DNA of 33,652 nucleotides from Tissierella simiarum (GCF_018917865.1 NZ_JAHLPM010000027.1:1-33652); one strand, 5' to 3'. Shown: positions 6,363-16,120, counted from the first letter of the stretch. Notes: a model not told the origin generated them from the letters alone. Translations and numbers: made by a program.

Positions 6363-6386
6363 ATATCCTATAGGAGGAGTTATTGT

Positions 6387-9365
6387 ATGAAAAAGTTGAA
6401 AAAGTTAGCGATTCTAACAGCCTTAGTTTTAGCTTTATTGTTAAATTCTTTTTCTTTGGTTTTAGCGGAAGGACAGAAAGGACAAGCTTTAGATAATTAT
6501 ACTACAATTGAAACATTAAGAAGAGAACCTTTAGGAAGAATACCTAGTGCTTATGACTCACAAAGAAGTGTTAATTATTTCAGTGCAGAAGAAGCAGTTC
6601 CATTATATTTACCACCAGATAATGATAATGATAATGAAATAAATAATACTATAATGAACCCAAGTATTTCTAAAGATGTTCAGACCTACACCTTTGCCGA
6701 TTTAAATAAACTGAATAATAATGAATTAGTAGATTTGTTAGTTACAATAGAGTGGGATCAGATAATAGGTATTTTCCAATATAGTGATGATGCTTATAAG
6801 TTCTATAGCGATAGAAATCGTATGCAATTCCTAATAGATGCTCTTGCTGATAGAGGAAGTCAATACACATCTACTGATAATAAAGGAATCCCAACACTTG
6901 TAGAAGTTATAAGAGCAGGATTTTATTTAGGATTTTACAATAATAATTTGAGGTATTTAGACGATAGAGAATTCCATGATAAATGTTTACCAGCTTTAGT
7001 AGCAATTACATCAAATCCTAATTTTAAATTGGGAACGATGGCACAGGATAGTGTAGTTGATTCTGTAGGAGCATTAATTGGAAACGGTTCATGTAATGCT
7101 GAAGTTGTAAAGAAGGTTACACCTATAATGCAGCAATACATGTCTAATATTGATACCTTTATAAAAGATAATTCAAAAGGAAAGGCCATCTACAGTATTA
7201 TACGTGGTATTGAATATGATATTAGTATGTATACCTATTATGAAGCAAAAGTGCTTCCTAAGGAGACACAATGGTATGGAGAAATAGACGAATTTATAAA
7301 TAAAATTGGTGAGATTGCCTTATTTGGAAAGGTAACTTCAAATAATTCCTGGCTTATAAATAATGGAATTTATTGTATAGCAACTTTAGGAAAATATCAT
7401 ACTTTTGAAAATAAGGGGTTAGAAATTTTAACACAAGCTATGAATATGTATCCATACTTAGGTGAACAGTTTTTTCAAGCAGTAAGTGGGATCGTATACA
7501 ATTATAACGGAAAAGACATAAATGGAAATGTAATAGATTTAGATAAATTAAAGAAAGAGGGAGCACAAAAGTATTATCCCAATATATACAACTTTGATGA
7601 TGGTAAGATTGTTGTAAAGACTGGGAGTAGAGTGACTGAAGAAAAGGTAAAAAGACTTTATTGGGCTTCTAAGGAAGTAAGTTCCCAATTTTTCAGAACA
7701 ATTGGCAGTGATGAAGCTTTAGAATTAGGCAACAAAGATGATGTATTGACAATCATTATATATAATGATCCTGATGAATACAACATAAATAGTGTATTAA
7801 ACGGATTAGACACTGACAATGGAGGAATCTATATAGAAAGCTGGGGAACCTTCTTTACCTATGAAAGAACTCCTGAACAAAGTATATATACTTTAGAAGA
7901 ATTATTTAGACATGAATTTACCCATTATTTACAAGGTAGATATGTAGTTCCTGGAATGTGGGGAGATTCTGAAATATATTATAACGATAGGTTAACTTGG
8001 TATGAAGAAGGGGGAGCAGAACTATTTGCAGGTTCTACTAGAACTTCTGGAATTTTACCTAGAAAATCTATGGTGAGCAACCTTATATATACATCTCCAG
8101 CCAACAGATATAATGTATCACAGACATTACACTCTTCCTATAATGATGGGTTTGAATTTTATACCTATGCTTGTATGTTATTAAATTATATATATGATAA
8201 AGACTTCTATATATATGATAGATTAACTAATTATATTAAAGGAAATGATGTAACAAATTATGATAACTACATCAAAACTTTAAGTAATGATACTAATTTA
8301 GATAGAAAATATCAAAATTATATGCAAGAATTAGTTGATAGATATGATAATCTAACAATACCTTTAGTTTCAGATGATTATTTAATAGAACATCCAAATA
8401 AAAACTTATCCGAAATCCAATCAGAAATCACCTCTGTATCTAATATTACCGATGTTAAAGTCACAGAACAAAAATCACAACTATTTAATACCTTTACCAT
8501 AAGTGGAACATATACGGGAGATTACTCATTAGGTAAACTTAACGACATGAACAAGATGAATGATATCTGTGATAATTTCCTATATGAATTAAATAAACTT
8601 GACTGGAGTGGCTACAAGACCGTAACCTGTTATTTCACGAATCATAGAGTAAACTCTGAAAATAAATATCAGTTTGATGTAATTTTTAGAGGCTTGCTCC
8701 TTGATGATGAAATAACTAATCCTACAGAAAATAAGTTACCTATAGCCAATCCAAATGGACCATATACAGGAGTTGTAGGAGAAGATATAAATTTTAGCAG
8801 CAATGGCTCTAATGATCCTGACGGGATTATAGTATCTTATCTATGGGACTTTGGAGATGGAAACGTTAGTGAAGAGGCAAATCCAGTTCATGTATATACT
8901 TCATCAGGAAACTTTACGGTTTCTTTAACGGTAACAGATGATAAAGGAGCAATTGATATTAAGAATACTACTGCAACGATTATAGAGTCCCCTATAGGAG
9001 AAGAAGGTATAACTAAAGAAACTGAACCAAATGATGATTTTGATGAAGCCAACGGATCTATAATTTTTAATGTATCTGTGTCGGGGGAAATTGATCATAA
9101 TGATGGGTTAGATGTATTTTACTTTGACGTAGCTAAACCTGGAGAAGTTGAAATTAACGTAACTAAACATGGAGATGGACGAATCAACTGGTTAGTATAT
9201 AGTGAGTTAGATTTAAACAATTATATAGCCTATCCTCAGCAAAATGAAAATAATATGTTAAAGGGAAAATTCAACGTACAACCAGGAAGATACTATTTAC
9301 AAATATATTCTATAGATGGTGCTACTGCTAAGTATAGTATTAATATAAACTATAGTACTAATTGA
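6387..9365 (+). CDS. Secreted clostridial collagenase, ColG-like (peptidase M9)
   Basis: A 992-residue zinc metalloprotease that degrades native collagen outside the cell. The signal peptide covers about residues 1-28 (LAILTALVLALLLNSFSLVLA). The M9 N-terminal activator domain spans roughly 90-380 and the catalytic domain about 390-690. Zinc ligands are H509 and H513 in HEFTHYLQGR and E541 in WYEEGGAELFAGSTR, with E510 as general base; the spacing agrees with ColG as I remember it. One PKD domain follows (about 790-870, with YLWDFGDGNVSEEANPVHVY), then one collagen-binding/PPC-type domain (about 885-990, starting ETEPNDDFDEANG and including DVFYFDV and PGRYYLQIYS). ColG usually has one or two such binding domains, so the gene looks complete. 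ATG 6387 follows TAGGAGGAGTTATTGT. It is divergent from the RRNPP pair and precedes the M6 protease gene, which suggests peptide-signal control of protein degradation. Confidence 0.95.
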   Translation: MKKLKKLAILTALVLALLLNSFSLVLAEGQKGQALDNYTTIETLRREPLGRIPSAYDSQRSVNYFSAEEAVPLYLPPDNDNDNEINNTIMNPSISKDVQTYTFADLNKLNNNELVDLLVTIEWDQIIGIFQYSDDAYKFYSDRNRMQFLIDALADRGSQYTSTDNKGIPTLVEVIRAGFYLGFYNNNLRYLDDREFHDKCLPALVAITSNPNFKLGTMAQDSVVDSVGALIGNGSCNAEVVKKVTPIMQQYMSNIDTFIKDNSKGKAIYSIIRGIEYDISMYTYYEAKVLPKETQWYGEIDEFINKIGEIALFGKVTSNNSWLINNGIYCIATLGKYHTFENKGLEILTQAMNMYPYLGEQFFQAVSGIVYNYNGKDINGNVIDLDKLKKEGAQKYYPNIYNFDDGKIVVKTGSRVTEEKVKRLYWASKEVSSQFFRTIGSDEALELGNKDDVLTIIIYNDPDEYNINSVLNGLDTDNGGIYIESWGTFFTYERTPEQSIYTLEELFRHEFTHYLQGRYVVPGMWGDSEIYYNDRLTWYEEGGAELFAGSTRTSGILPRKSMVSNLIYTSPANRYNVSQTLHSSYNDGFEFYTYACMLLNYIYDKDFYIYDRLTNYIKGNDVTNYDNYIKTLSNDTNLDRKYQNYMQELVDRYDNLTIPLVSDDYLIEHPNKNLSEIQSEITSVSNITDVKVTEQKSQLFNTFTISGTYTGDYSLGKLNDMNKMNDICDNFLYELNKLDWSGYKTVTCYFTNHRVNSENKYQFDVIFRGLLLDDEITNPTENKLPIANPNGPYTGVVGEDINFSSNGSNDPDGIIVSYLWDFGDGNVSEEANPVHVYTSSGNFTVSLTVTDDKGAIDIKNTTATIIESPIGEEGITKETEPNDDFDEANGSIIFNVSVSGEIDHNDGLDVFYFDVAKPGEVEINVTKHGDGRINWLVYSELDLNNYIAYPQQNENNMLKGKFNVQPGRYYLQIYSIDGATAKYSININYSTN

Positions 9366-9379
9366 AACCTTAGATAGTT

Positions 9380-9438
9380 ATGGCTCTAGATTAATAAAGA
9401 TGTATTCTGAAATATAAAGTTAATCTAGAGCCATTTTT
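9380..9438 (+). terminator. Terminator after collagenase
   Basis: ATGGCTCTAGATTA (9380-9393) pairs exactly with TAATCTAGAGCCAT (9421-9434), followed by TTTTAA. The loop is 27 nt. It separates collagenase from the M6 protease, which may have its own promoter or depend on readthrough. Confidence 0.75.
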
Positions 9439-9490
9439 AATTTAATATTGCTAAATATTAAATAAATATATTAAAAAGGGGGATTATTTT

Positions 9491-12400
9491 ATGAAAAGGA
9501 AAGAGAAATTATCTAGCATTATAATTTTGTTACTATCTTTAGTTATTTTTACATCTAATGTATATGCAGTTGAAAACTTTAATAAAAATATTGCCACAGG
9601 GGAATCTAAGATAGTGTCAAAGCCACTAGTAATACTAATGGATTATGCAGATTATAGCCATGAAGAATTGGATAAAAAGGAAGATTGGAGTATAAAAGGC
9701 TTAAAAGGTTCTGATTATACCCCAGAATTGTTTGAAGAAATGCTCTTTGGAGAAGACACATATATAGGTTCAGATGGAAAGGAATATATGACATTTAATA
9801 AGTTTTATAAAGAAGTATCTGGAGGAAGTTATTCTATTAAAGGAAAAGTTGCTGGTTGGTATAAAGCTAAAAATGAGGCAGCATATTATGGTGCAGATAG
9901 AAATAGAAATTACAGTGATCAGGATGAAGCTTTAGAACTGGTTAAGGAAGCTATACAAGCTGTAGCAAAAGATTCAAACTTTAATTTATCTGATTTTGAT
10001 ATAGAGAATAAAAGCGGTGAAGGAGATTACTTTAAACCTGACGGAGTAATAGATACAGTTATAATAATCCATCCTGGAATTGGAGAAGAGTGGGGAGGCG
10101 GAAGTTTAGGAGAATCAGCTATATGGCCATTTAGAAGAGGATTTACTTGGTATTACGATGATGAAATGAAGGGTGAGTACTATAAAATAGAGGATCATGA
10201 AGGAAAAGAGTGGTTATTTGATGATTTCATTATAGTAGCACAGGATTCAGCATTGGATTTATTAATTCACGAATATGGACATGTGTTAGGATTACCAGAT
10301 TTATATGGATCTAGTGGAAGTAACCCACCAGTTGAATATTGGTCCATTATGGGTGGAAGCTATACAGGAGAAAGTATAAAAGGATCTATGCCTAACTGTT
10401 TTGGAGCATATGGTAGAGAATATTTACAAAATAGTTTTGAAGAAAAGGGAATACAGACAAATTGGATGAATCAGAGAGTTATTAACTTAGAAGATATTGA
10501 TCAACAAGGAATAGATATTGAGTTGAATCAAAGCAGTTCAAGAGGTAGTGGAGTAGATACGGTTAGAATTAATTTACCAGAAAAGACAACCACAATAACG
10601 ACACCATTTAATGGTGAATTTGCATATTTTAGTGGCAATGAAAACAATTTAAGAAATTCAATGAAGACAACTATTGATTTAAGTAATTATGAGAAAGCAG
10701 AATTAAAATTTAAAACCTGGTATAATATCGATCCTGGATTTGATTTTGCAACGGTGAGAGTAAATGAAGTAGGAAAAGAAGATGAATGGGAAACTGTTGA
10801 AGGAAATATTACTACTACAGAGGTAGATGATTGGCTTATTGACAATGAAACAGAAGAGGAAATAAAAGAGAGGAATCCAGGTCATGGAATTACAGGAGAT
10901 TCAAACGATCAATGGATTGACGCAGATTTTGATTTAACTAAATATTGTGGTAGTAAAATAGACCTAACATTTTATTTCTGGACAGATACCAATACTCCAG
11001 GGAAAGGAATTTATTTAGATGATATAAGAATAATTGCTGATGGAGAAGAAATATTTTTTGATGGTGCTGAAGGGGAGACTAGAATAAAAAGTGAAAGAGG
11101 AGCAATAGAAGAAATAGAAGAGACTAAGATAGCAGAAGAACCGAAACCTCTAGAAGAATCTGAAGTAGAAGAAATGGAATCAGTAGAAGAACTTAAAGAA
11201 GAAGGGAAGGATATAAATGAAGTTGAAGTAGGAGTAGAGGAAGAAACAAAACCAGTAGAAGAATCTGAAATAGAAGAAAATGAGAAAGTAGTAAAAGAGA
11301 TAGAAACTTATACTAAAGATGGATTTGAATTAAATGGTTTTACAAAATCTAATGGTGTAGAAAAGTCAGAACACTATTATTTACTTGAATGGCGTAATAG
11401 TCAAAAAGGAAAAGTTGATGAAGGATTAGCACATATTAATACATTTTGGAAAAATATTGGTTATGATCCAGGACTCTTAATTTGGTATATAGATACTAAA
11501 TGGGTAGATGATTATGGAAAACCAGATCAACAAGTAGAGGATCATCCAGGATACACTTTTGTAGGCATAGTAGATGCAGATCAAAATCCAATAATATGGG
11601 AAATGCCTAATGGAGAATGGGGAATAGATTCTAGGGCAGATTTTATCATGCATGATGCAGCTTTTAGTTTAAGAGAACAAAAAGAGTTTACTCATACTTG
11701 GAGCAATACTGCTGTAACTAAAGATAATTATGTTTTAATGAATCCTGAATTCAATGATAATAAAGATTATACCAATCCTTCTAATCCACAAACGGGACTT
11801 CAATTATCTAAATATGATTTGAAAATTCTTGTTACAGAAGAAAGCCAAGATAGAAGTAAAGCAAAGATTCATATTATGAGAGGCAATAAAGAGAATGTAA
11901 ATGTTGATTTTAATAATGATGGATTGACAATTAATAGTATTAAGGTAGAGGATGGAAATATTATTATTGATGCAAAAAATAATAATTCCTATGAAGATTT
12001 AGGTGATAAAGCATATATAGGCTATATTATGAAAGATAAAAATGATAAATTAATAGAACAAAAAGGAAAGTTAGAATTAATAGATAGAAGATATATAACT
12101 TCTACTGACTTTATCAATGGTATAGGAGGAATTTGTGAAGTAAACTTTATAATTCTTGAAGATAAATTGGGTAATACAAAAGCTTTTTATAATTCTAACG
12201 TACATTCTGGTTATGGAATGGATTTAAGCGGCGGAAATATAGATATTTCAGAAAGAAAGCCTATACAAATAATAAAGATTACATCAGTTGATAAAATGGG
12301 AAAAGAAAAAAATGAATTTGATCTAGGAAATACCATATTTGTTAATACGAAGATAAAAATATTAGAAGAAGAAAACATAAATGAAGGAATAGTGATGATT

Positions 12401-12598
12401 GAAATTAAAGATAAAAATCAAGTTCCTTATGCTTCAAGGTTTGTGCCTATAAATAAGAATATTACAGAGTATTCATTAGGATTCAGTACTTATGGACTAG
12501 AAAAAGGAGAACATACAGTTGATATTTATGTTTGGGATAGCTTAATTAATATGAAACCATTATCATCAAGTAAGTCAATGAAATTTGTGGTGAAATAG
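9491..12598 (+). CDS. InhA-type secreted metalloprotease (peptidase M6)
   Basis: A 1035-residue exported zinc protease of the immune inhibitor A family, which cleaves host and matrix proteins. Signal peptide about 1-26 (SSIIILLLSLVIFTSNVYA). The catalytic motif is HEYGHVLGLPD with H260, E261, H264 and D270, followed by the Met-turn WSIMGGS. Then comes a beta-rich VEG/MAM-like region (to about 525, with IYLDDIRIIADGEEIFFDGAEGE), and after it the family's conserved ELNGFTKSNGVEKSEHYYLLEW segment. Between the two, about residues 527-605, sits an acidic Glu-rich insert with two related EESE(V/I)EE blocks, which I do not associate with the family. The C-terminal 190 residues are beta-type. AAAAAGGGGGATTATTTT precedes ATG 9491. 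An SLH gene follows after 29 nt. Bacillus InhA is under PlcR/Spo0A-linked control, which parallels the RRNPP neighbour here. Confidence 0.92.
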   Translation: MKRKEKLSSIIILLLSLVIFTSNVYAVENFNKNIATGESKIVSKPLVILMDYADYSHEELDKKEDWSIKGLKGSDYTPELFEEMLFGEDTYIGSDGKEYMTFNKFYKEVSGGSYSIKGKVAGWYKAKNEAAYYGADRNRNYSDQDEALELVKEAIQAVAKDSNFNLSDFDIENKSGEGDYFKPDGVIDTVIIIHPGIGEEWGGGSLGESAIWPFRRGFTWYYDDEMKGEYYKIEDHEGKEWLFDDFIIVAQDSALDLLIHEYGHVLGLPDLYGSSGSNPPVEYWSIMGGSYTGESIKGSMPNCFGAYGREYLQNSFEEKGIQTNWMNQRVINLEDIDQQGIDIELNQSSSRGSGVDTVRINLPEKTTTITTPFNGEFAYFSGNENNLRNSMKTTIDLSNYEKAELKFKTWYNIDPGFDFATVRVNEVGKEDEWETVEGNITTTEVDDWLIDNETEEEIKERNPGHGITGDSNDQWIDADFDLTKYCGSKIDLTFYFWTDTNTPGKGIYLDDIRIIADGEEIFFDGAEGETRIKSERGAIEEIEETKIAEEPKPLEESEVEEMESVEELKEEGKDINEVEVGVEEETKPVEESEIEENEKVVKEIETYTKDGFELNGFTKSNGVEKSEHYYLLEWRNSQKGKVDEGLAHINTFWKNIGYDPGLLIWYIDTKWVDDYGKPDQQVEDHPGYTFVGIVDADQNPIIWEMPNGEWGIDSRADFIMHDAAFSLREQKEFTHTWSNTAVTKDNYVLMNPEFNDNKDYTNPSNPQTGLQLSKYDLKILVTEESQDRSKAKIHIMRGNKENVNVDFNNDGLTINSIKVEDGNIIIDAKNNNSYEDLGDKAYIGYIMKDKNDKLIEQKGKLELIDRRYITSTDFINGIGGICEVNFIILEDKLGNTKAFYNSNVHSGYGMDLSGGNIDISERKPIQIIKITSVDKMGKEKNEFDLGNTIFVNTKIKILEEENINEGIVMIEIKDKNQVPYASRFVPINKNITEYSLGFSTYGLEKGEHTVDIYVWDSLINMKPLSSSKSMKFVVK

Positions 12599-12627
12599 AA
12601 TAGGTTATATATGAAGGGGGTGCAAAG

Positions 12628-14247
12628 ATGTATAAAAGGATTATTTCTATCCTGATGATGATTGCATTATTGATGATATCTACTATTTCTGTTTCCTATG
12701 CAAACAAAGGAGAGTATTACCTAAACTTTAATTTAGATAAAGAAATTTTTTATACTGGAGAATACATAACAGGAAAAGGTATAGTAATGCATGAAAGTAA
12801 AGGTGCCAAAAATACAGATATTTCCGTAGTAGTAGAAGATATAACTGGACTATCTTTATATAAAATAGATCAATATACTACACAAGAAAATGGAGAGTTC
12901 TTTATAAAATTTAAACTGCCATTAACCTTGAAACCAGATAACTATGTAATTAAGGTAAAAGCATTTAATAATATGGAAGAAAGAACTTTTAAACTTATAA
13001 ATAAAGAAAATCCTGAAGAACCAAAAGAACCTGAAAAGCCTACACCGTCAACATCTGAGACAGAAAATAAAGTAGGAAAAACTAATATATCAAAAAGCCC
13101 ATATAAAAAGGAGATTGATTGTGGCTGGCTAACTATATCGAAAAATGAAATAGGAAAGACTGTTGCATTAATAGAAGTAAAAAAAGAAAAGATAGAAAAA
13201 CAAATATCTAATAAGAGTACTGAAAAGCTAGTAATTAGAGGAGACATAAAAGAAGAAGTAGATGAAATAATTGTTAGGATTGAATCCAATTTTATTTCTC
13301 ATATAAGTGAAAACAAAAAAGAATTAGAATTTATAATTAATGAATTATTGCTAAAAATTGAAGCTAGTGTATTAGATGTTAAAGATAGTTATTTTATAGA
13401 ACTAAGAATTAATAAAGATAATGAAATTTTTTCTAAAGAATTTACTCAGTTTTCAAAAGTATATGGGATGAGATTTGTATCCATTAAAGGAAACAAGGTA
13501 AATGATATTAATATTGAAAATCCAATATACATGGCAATTAAATATGATTTAGATAAAGACAGCAATTTTGAAAAAATCGGATTATATGTGGAGGATAGTA
13601 CGGAAAAATTTAAGTTTGTAGGAGGTAAAATAGATAGGGACGGAAGGATAGGAAAAGAGATAAAAATTCCTGGGAAATATGTTGTATTACAATACGATAA
13701 AAAGTTTAAGGATGTAGATATAGGTTGGGCTAATAATGCTATAGAAGTCTTAGTATCTAGAGATATTATAAATGGAGTAGATTCTATGAACTTTAAACCT
13801 AATAACACAATAACAAGAGGAGAGTTTTGTAAAATCTTAGTAAAAGCTCTTGATTTAAAGCCTGTGAATAGTAATATAATCTTTAAAGATATTGTTGATA
13901 ATCAAATGTATTCTGAAGATATAAAAGTATTGGCAAGTTTAAACATCGTTGATGGACATAACGGAAGATTTAGACCTAATAATGAAATAACTAGAGAGGA
14001 AATGGTAGTTATTATTGTTAGAGCATTAAATCATATAGGATATGAGAAAGATAATATTGATAAAGATTTAAAATTTATTGATAAAGATAATATATCCTCA
14101 TGGGCGAAAGAAGCAGTATCAATGGCTAATAGTGTAGGAATAGTAGAAGGAATAGATAAAAAAGAATTTGCTCCTAAATCAAAAGCTAGTAGAGCAGAAA
14201 CAGCAGTAATGGTTTATAGATTACTTAAAATTTCTAATTTATTTTAA
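12628..14247 (+). CDS. Secreted S-layer homology (SLH) domain protein
   Basis: A 539-residue surface protein. It has a signal peptide (residues 1-25, ISILMMIALLMISTISVSYA). Residues 28-130 form an Ig/MG2-like beta domain (FYTGEYITGKGIVMHESKG, and LPLTLKPDNYVIKVKAFNN). A Pro/Glu/Thr linker follows (EEPKEPEKPTPSTSETE), then a middle domain of about 200 residues. Three SLH motifs at about 368-412, 422-473 and 484-535 carry the usual endings FKPNNTITRGEF, FRPNNEITREEM and FAPKSKASRAET. SLH triplets bind pyruvylated secondary wall polymer, so the protein stays at the cell surface. It follows the M6 protease by 29 nt (AAGGGGGTG ribosome site) and is probably cotranscribed. Its job might be to anchor or assist the secreted proteases, but nothing in the sequence proves this. 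Confidence 0.9.
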   Translation: MYKRIISILMMIALLMISTISVSYANKGEYYLNFNLDKEIFYTGEYITGKGIVMHESKGAKNTDISVVVEDITGLSLYKIDQYTTQENGEFFIKFKLPLTLKPDNYVIKVKAFNNMEERTFKLINKENPEEPKEPEKPTPSTSETENKVGKTNISKSPYKKEIDCGWLTISKNEIGKTVALIEVKKEKIEKQISNKSTEKLVIRGDIKEEVDEIIVRIESNFISHISENKKELEFIINELLLKIEASVLDVKDSYFIELRINKDNEIFSKEFTQFSKVYGMRFVSIKGNKVNDINIENPIYMAIKYDLDKDSNFEKIGLYVEDSTEKFKFVGGKIDRDGRIGKEIKIPGKYVVLQYDKKFKDVDIGWANNAIEVLVSRDIINGVDSMNFKPNNTITRGEFCKILVKALDLKPVNSNIIFKDIVDNQMYSEDIKVLASLNIVDGHNGRFRPNNEITREEMVVIIVRALNHIGYEKDNIDKDLKFIDKDNISSWAKEAVSMANSVGIVEGIDKKEFAPKSKASRAETAVMVYRLLKISNLF

Positions 14248-14280
14248 ATACTGAGGCGTATTATCGCCTCAGTATTTTTA
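14246..14280. terminator. Bidirectional terminator, SLH gene / XRE-cupin gene
   Basis: A perfect 13-bp stem AAATACTGAGGCG (14246-14258) with CGCCTCAGTATTT (14265-14277) overlaps the SLH stop codon on the plus strand and abuts the XRE-cupin stop on the minus strand, with A/T runs on both sides. Confidence 0.85.
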
Positions 14281-14871
14281 AATATTATGATTTTTCTGTT
14301 TTAAGTTTTCCCTTAAATCTAATATTTTAGGTGAATAGGTACACAATATTTTAACCAGTTTACTTGTGTGATTATCCCAATTATGTTTAAGTTCAGATCG
14401 AATATGTATACTATCTCCAGGATATAGTTCATATCTTTCGTTATCAACGAAAACAGTTAAAATACCTTCCAATACATAAACGAATTCCTCGCCGCTATGA
14501 GAATAAGGTACAAGTTCTTCGTTAGTGTGATTTGGTAATATAGTTATCATAAATGGAGATATATTTTCACATTCCATATCATTTCCCAAGTTAGAATATA
14601 TAAATCGAGAGTTTGCAACAAGAGATACTTTATGTTCAAAGCTACGTAAAATTCTGTTTTCATTAGCAACAGGAGGGTCGAAAAAAAAGCTTAAGTCAAC
14701 ACTGAAGGCATTTGCTATGCTTTTCAATGAAGATATAGCCACAGAAGTGAGCCCTCTTTCTAGTTGGGAAAGATATCCAATAGATAAATCTGTTTTTTCA
14801 CTCAATTGTTTTAAGGTCATTTTCTGGGAGAGTCTTAACTCTTTTATTTTTTCTCCAATTTCTTGTCCCAT
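14278..14871 (-). CDS. XRE-cupin transcriptional regulator
   Basis: A 197-residue regulator with an N-terminal XRE helix-turn-helix (residues about 8-62: IKELRLSQKMTLKQLSEKTD, then SIGYLSQLERGLTS). The C-terminal cupin barrel (about 105-185) is marked by the HSGEEFVYVLEGILTVFV motif and the YELYPGDSIHIRSELKHNW motif. Such proteins sense a small metabolite in the cupin pocket and control a nearby gene, often in amino-acid, polyamine or purine metabolism (established family knowledge). It is divergent from adenosine deaminase over a 177-bp gap, so that gene is the likeliest target, by position only. GGAGCTGAATAACT precedes ATG 14871. Confidence 0.9.
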   Translation of the reverse strand: MGQEIGEKIKELRLSQKMTLKQLSEKTDLSIGYLSQLERGLTSVAISSLKSIANAFSVDLSFFFDPPVANENRILRSFEHKVSLVANSRFIYSNLGNDMECENISPFMITILPNHTNEELVPYSHSGEEFVYVLEGILTVFVDNERYELYPGDSIHIRSELKHNWDNHTSKLVKILCTYSPKILDLRENLKQKNHNI

Positions 14872-14957
14872 AGTTATTCAGCTCCTAATATTAATTCATA
14901 CATCAAATCAATTTTACAAAAGATTATGAAAGATATCAAGGTAAATTATCTAAATGT

Positions 14958-14986
14958 TTGACATTAGTCTGGATGAATAATATTCT
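14958..14986 (+). promoter_or_regulatory. Sigma-A promoter of adenosine deaminase gene
   Basis: TTGACA (14958-14963), 17-nt spacer, TATTCT (14981-14986), about 60 nt before the start codon. Confidence 0.7.
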
Positions 14987-15048
14987 ATAGTTAGAAATAA
15001 TAATAAAGAGCTATGGTTTAAGAGAGATATAATGAAAGGAGCAGGTTT

Positions 15049-16074
15049 ATGAAAGAAATTTTAAAGAAGATACCTAAAATAGAATTACACTGTCACTTAG
15101 ATGGAAGTATAAGACCAGAAACCATGTATGAACTATTACTTAAAGAAGGAGAAAAATTAGAAGTTAAAGATATTAAAGAATTTGAAAAACTAGTAAGTGT
15201 TAGAGAAGAGTGTGACTCTTTAAAGGAGTATTTAAAAAAGTTTAGTTATCCATTGAAGGTTGTGCAAAGAGGAGAAAATATAGAAAGAATTACTTATGAG
15301 CTTTTGGAAGATTTAAGTAAACAAAATGTAAAATATGTTGAAATAAGATTTGCTCCATTTCTTTCTATGGAAAAGGGACTTAGCTTTGATGAAGTTGTAA
15401 GTAGTGTATTGAAGGGAATGGATAGAGCCAAAGAAGAATTCAATATATTATCTAATGCCATCCTTATATGTATGAGATATGATAGTGGGGAAAACAGTTT
15501 AAAAGTAGTGGAATATGGAGAGAAATATCTTGGGAAAGGAGTAGTAGCTGTAGATTTAGCAGGTAATGAACATGATTTTCCACCTGAGATACATAAAGAG
15601 GCTTTTCAATTAGCTTATGAGAAAGGATATAATATAACTATACATGCAGGTGAAACAGGGATCGTAGAGAATATACCTAAGTCTGTAGAATTACTTCATG
15701 CAAAAAGAATAGGTCATGGAATAGCGGCTATAAAGGATCCAAAGGTTATGGAACTATTGAAAGAAAAAAATATATTTTTAGAGATGTGTCCTATTAGTAA
15801 TTTACAAACAAAGTCAGTAGATTCTATAGAAGATTATCCTATAAGAACATATTTAGAAGAAGGTATAGGAGTAACCATAAATACTGACAATACAACAGTT
15901 TCTAATACCACTTTAGATAAAGAATATGAATTTTTAATGGATAATCTAGGATTTTCTATAGAAGATATAATTAAGCTTATTGATAACTCTGTTGAAGCAG
16001 CTTTTCTCCCACAATCGGAAAAGGAGTATTTAAGAAAAATAATAAAGGAAGAATTGAGTATATATAAATTATAA
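15049..16074 (+). CDS. add: Adenosine deaminase
   Basis: A 341-residue cytosolic zinc enzyme that converts adenosine or deoxyadenosine to inosine or deoxyinosine plus ammonia, in purine salvage. Metal-site and catalytic features are HCHLDGS with H14 and H16, HAGET with H199 and E202, the GHGIA motif with H223, and D280 in INTDNTT. The vertebrate enzyme has Asp-Asp at the last position; here the second is Asn (N281). I recall TDN in many bacterial members of the group, so this does not suggest loss of function, but substrate choice (adenosine, adenine or another) cannot be settled. GAAAGGAGCAGGTTT precedes ATG 15049. Promoter upstream at 14958; divergent from the XRE-cupin regulator. Confidence 0.9.
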   Translation: MKEILKKIPKIELHCHLDGSIRPETMYELLLKEGEKLEVKDIKEFEKLVSVREECDSLKEYLKKFSYPLKVVQRGENIERITYELLEDLSKQNVKYVEIRFAPFLSMEKGLSFDEVVSSVLKGMDRAKEEFNILSNAILICMRYDSGENSLKVVEYGEKYLGKGVVAVDLAGNEHDFPPEIHKEAFQLAYEKGYNITIHAGETGIVENIPKSVELLHAKRIGHGIAAIKDPKVMELLKEKNIFLEMCPISNLQTKSVDSIEDYPIRTYLEEGIGVTINTDNTTVSNTTLDKEYEFLMDNLGFSIEDIIKLIDNSVEAAFLPQSEKEYLRKIIKEELSIYKL

Positions 16075-16079
16075 TTTTT

Positions 16080-16099
16080 AAAGGGTCGAAAGACCCTTT
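16080..16099 (+). terminator. Short GNRA-type hairpin after add
   Basis: AAAGGGTC (16080-16087), loop GAAA, GACCCTTT (16092-16099). No T-run follows, so it may be a weak terminator or an mRNA 3' stabiliser. Confidence 0.5.
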
Positions 16100-16120
16100 G
16101 GTATAAAAGGGGTAGATTTA

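Noticed and set aside
6184..6386. Possible riboswitch in the collagenase leader
   Set aside because: The leader is long, but I found none of the conserved cores of c-di-GMP, SAM, TPP, lysine or glycine riboswitches; it is mainly AT-rich with the STAB-like SD.
12942..13808. Two minus-strand reading frames of 115 and 120 residues
   Set aside because: Antisense shadows of the SLH gene; AT-rich coding DNA commonly gives such frames. No start signals.
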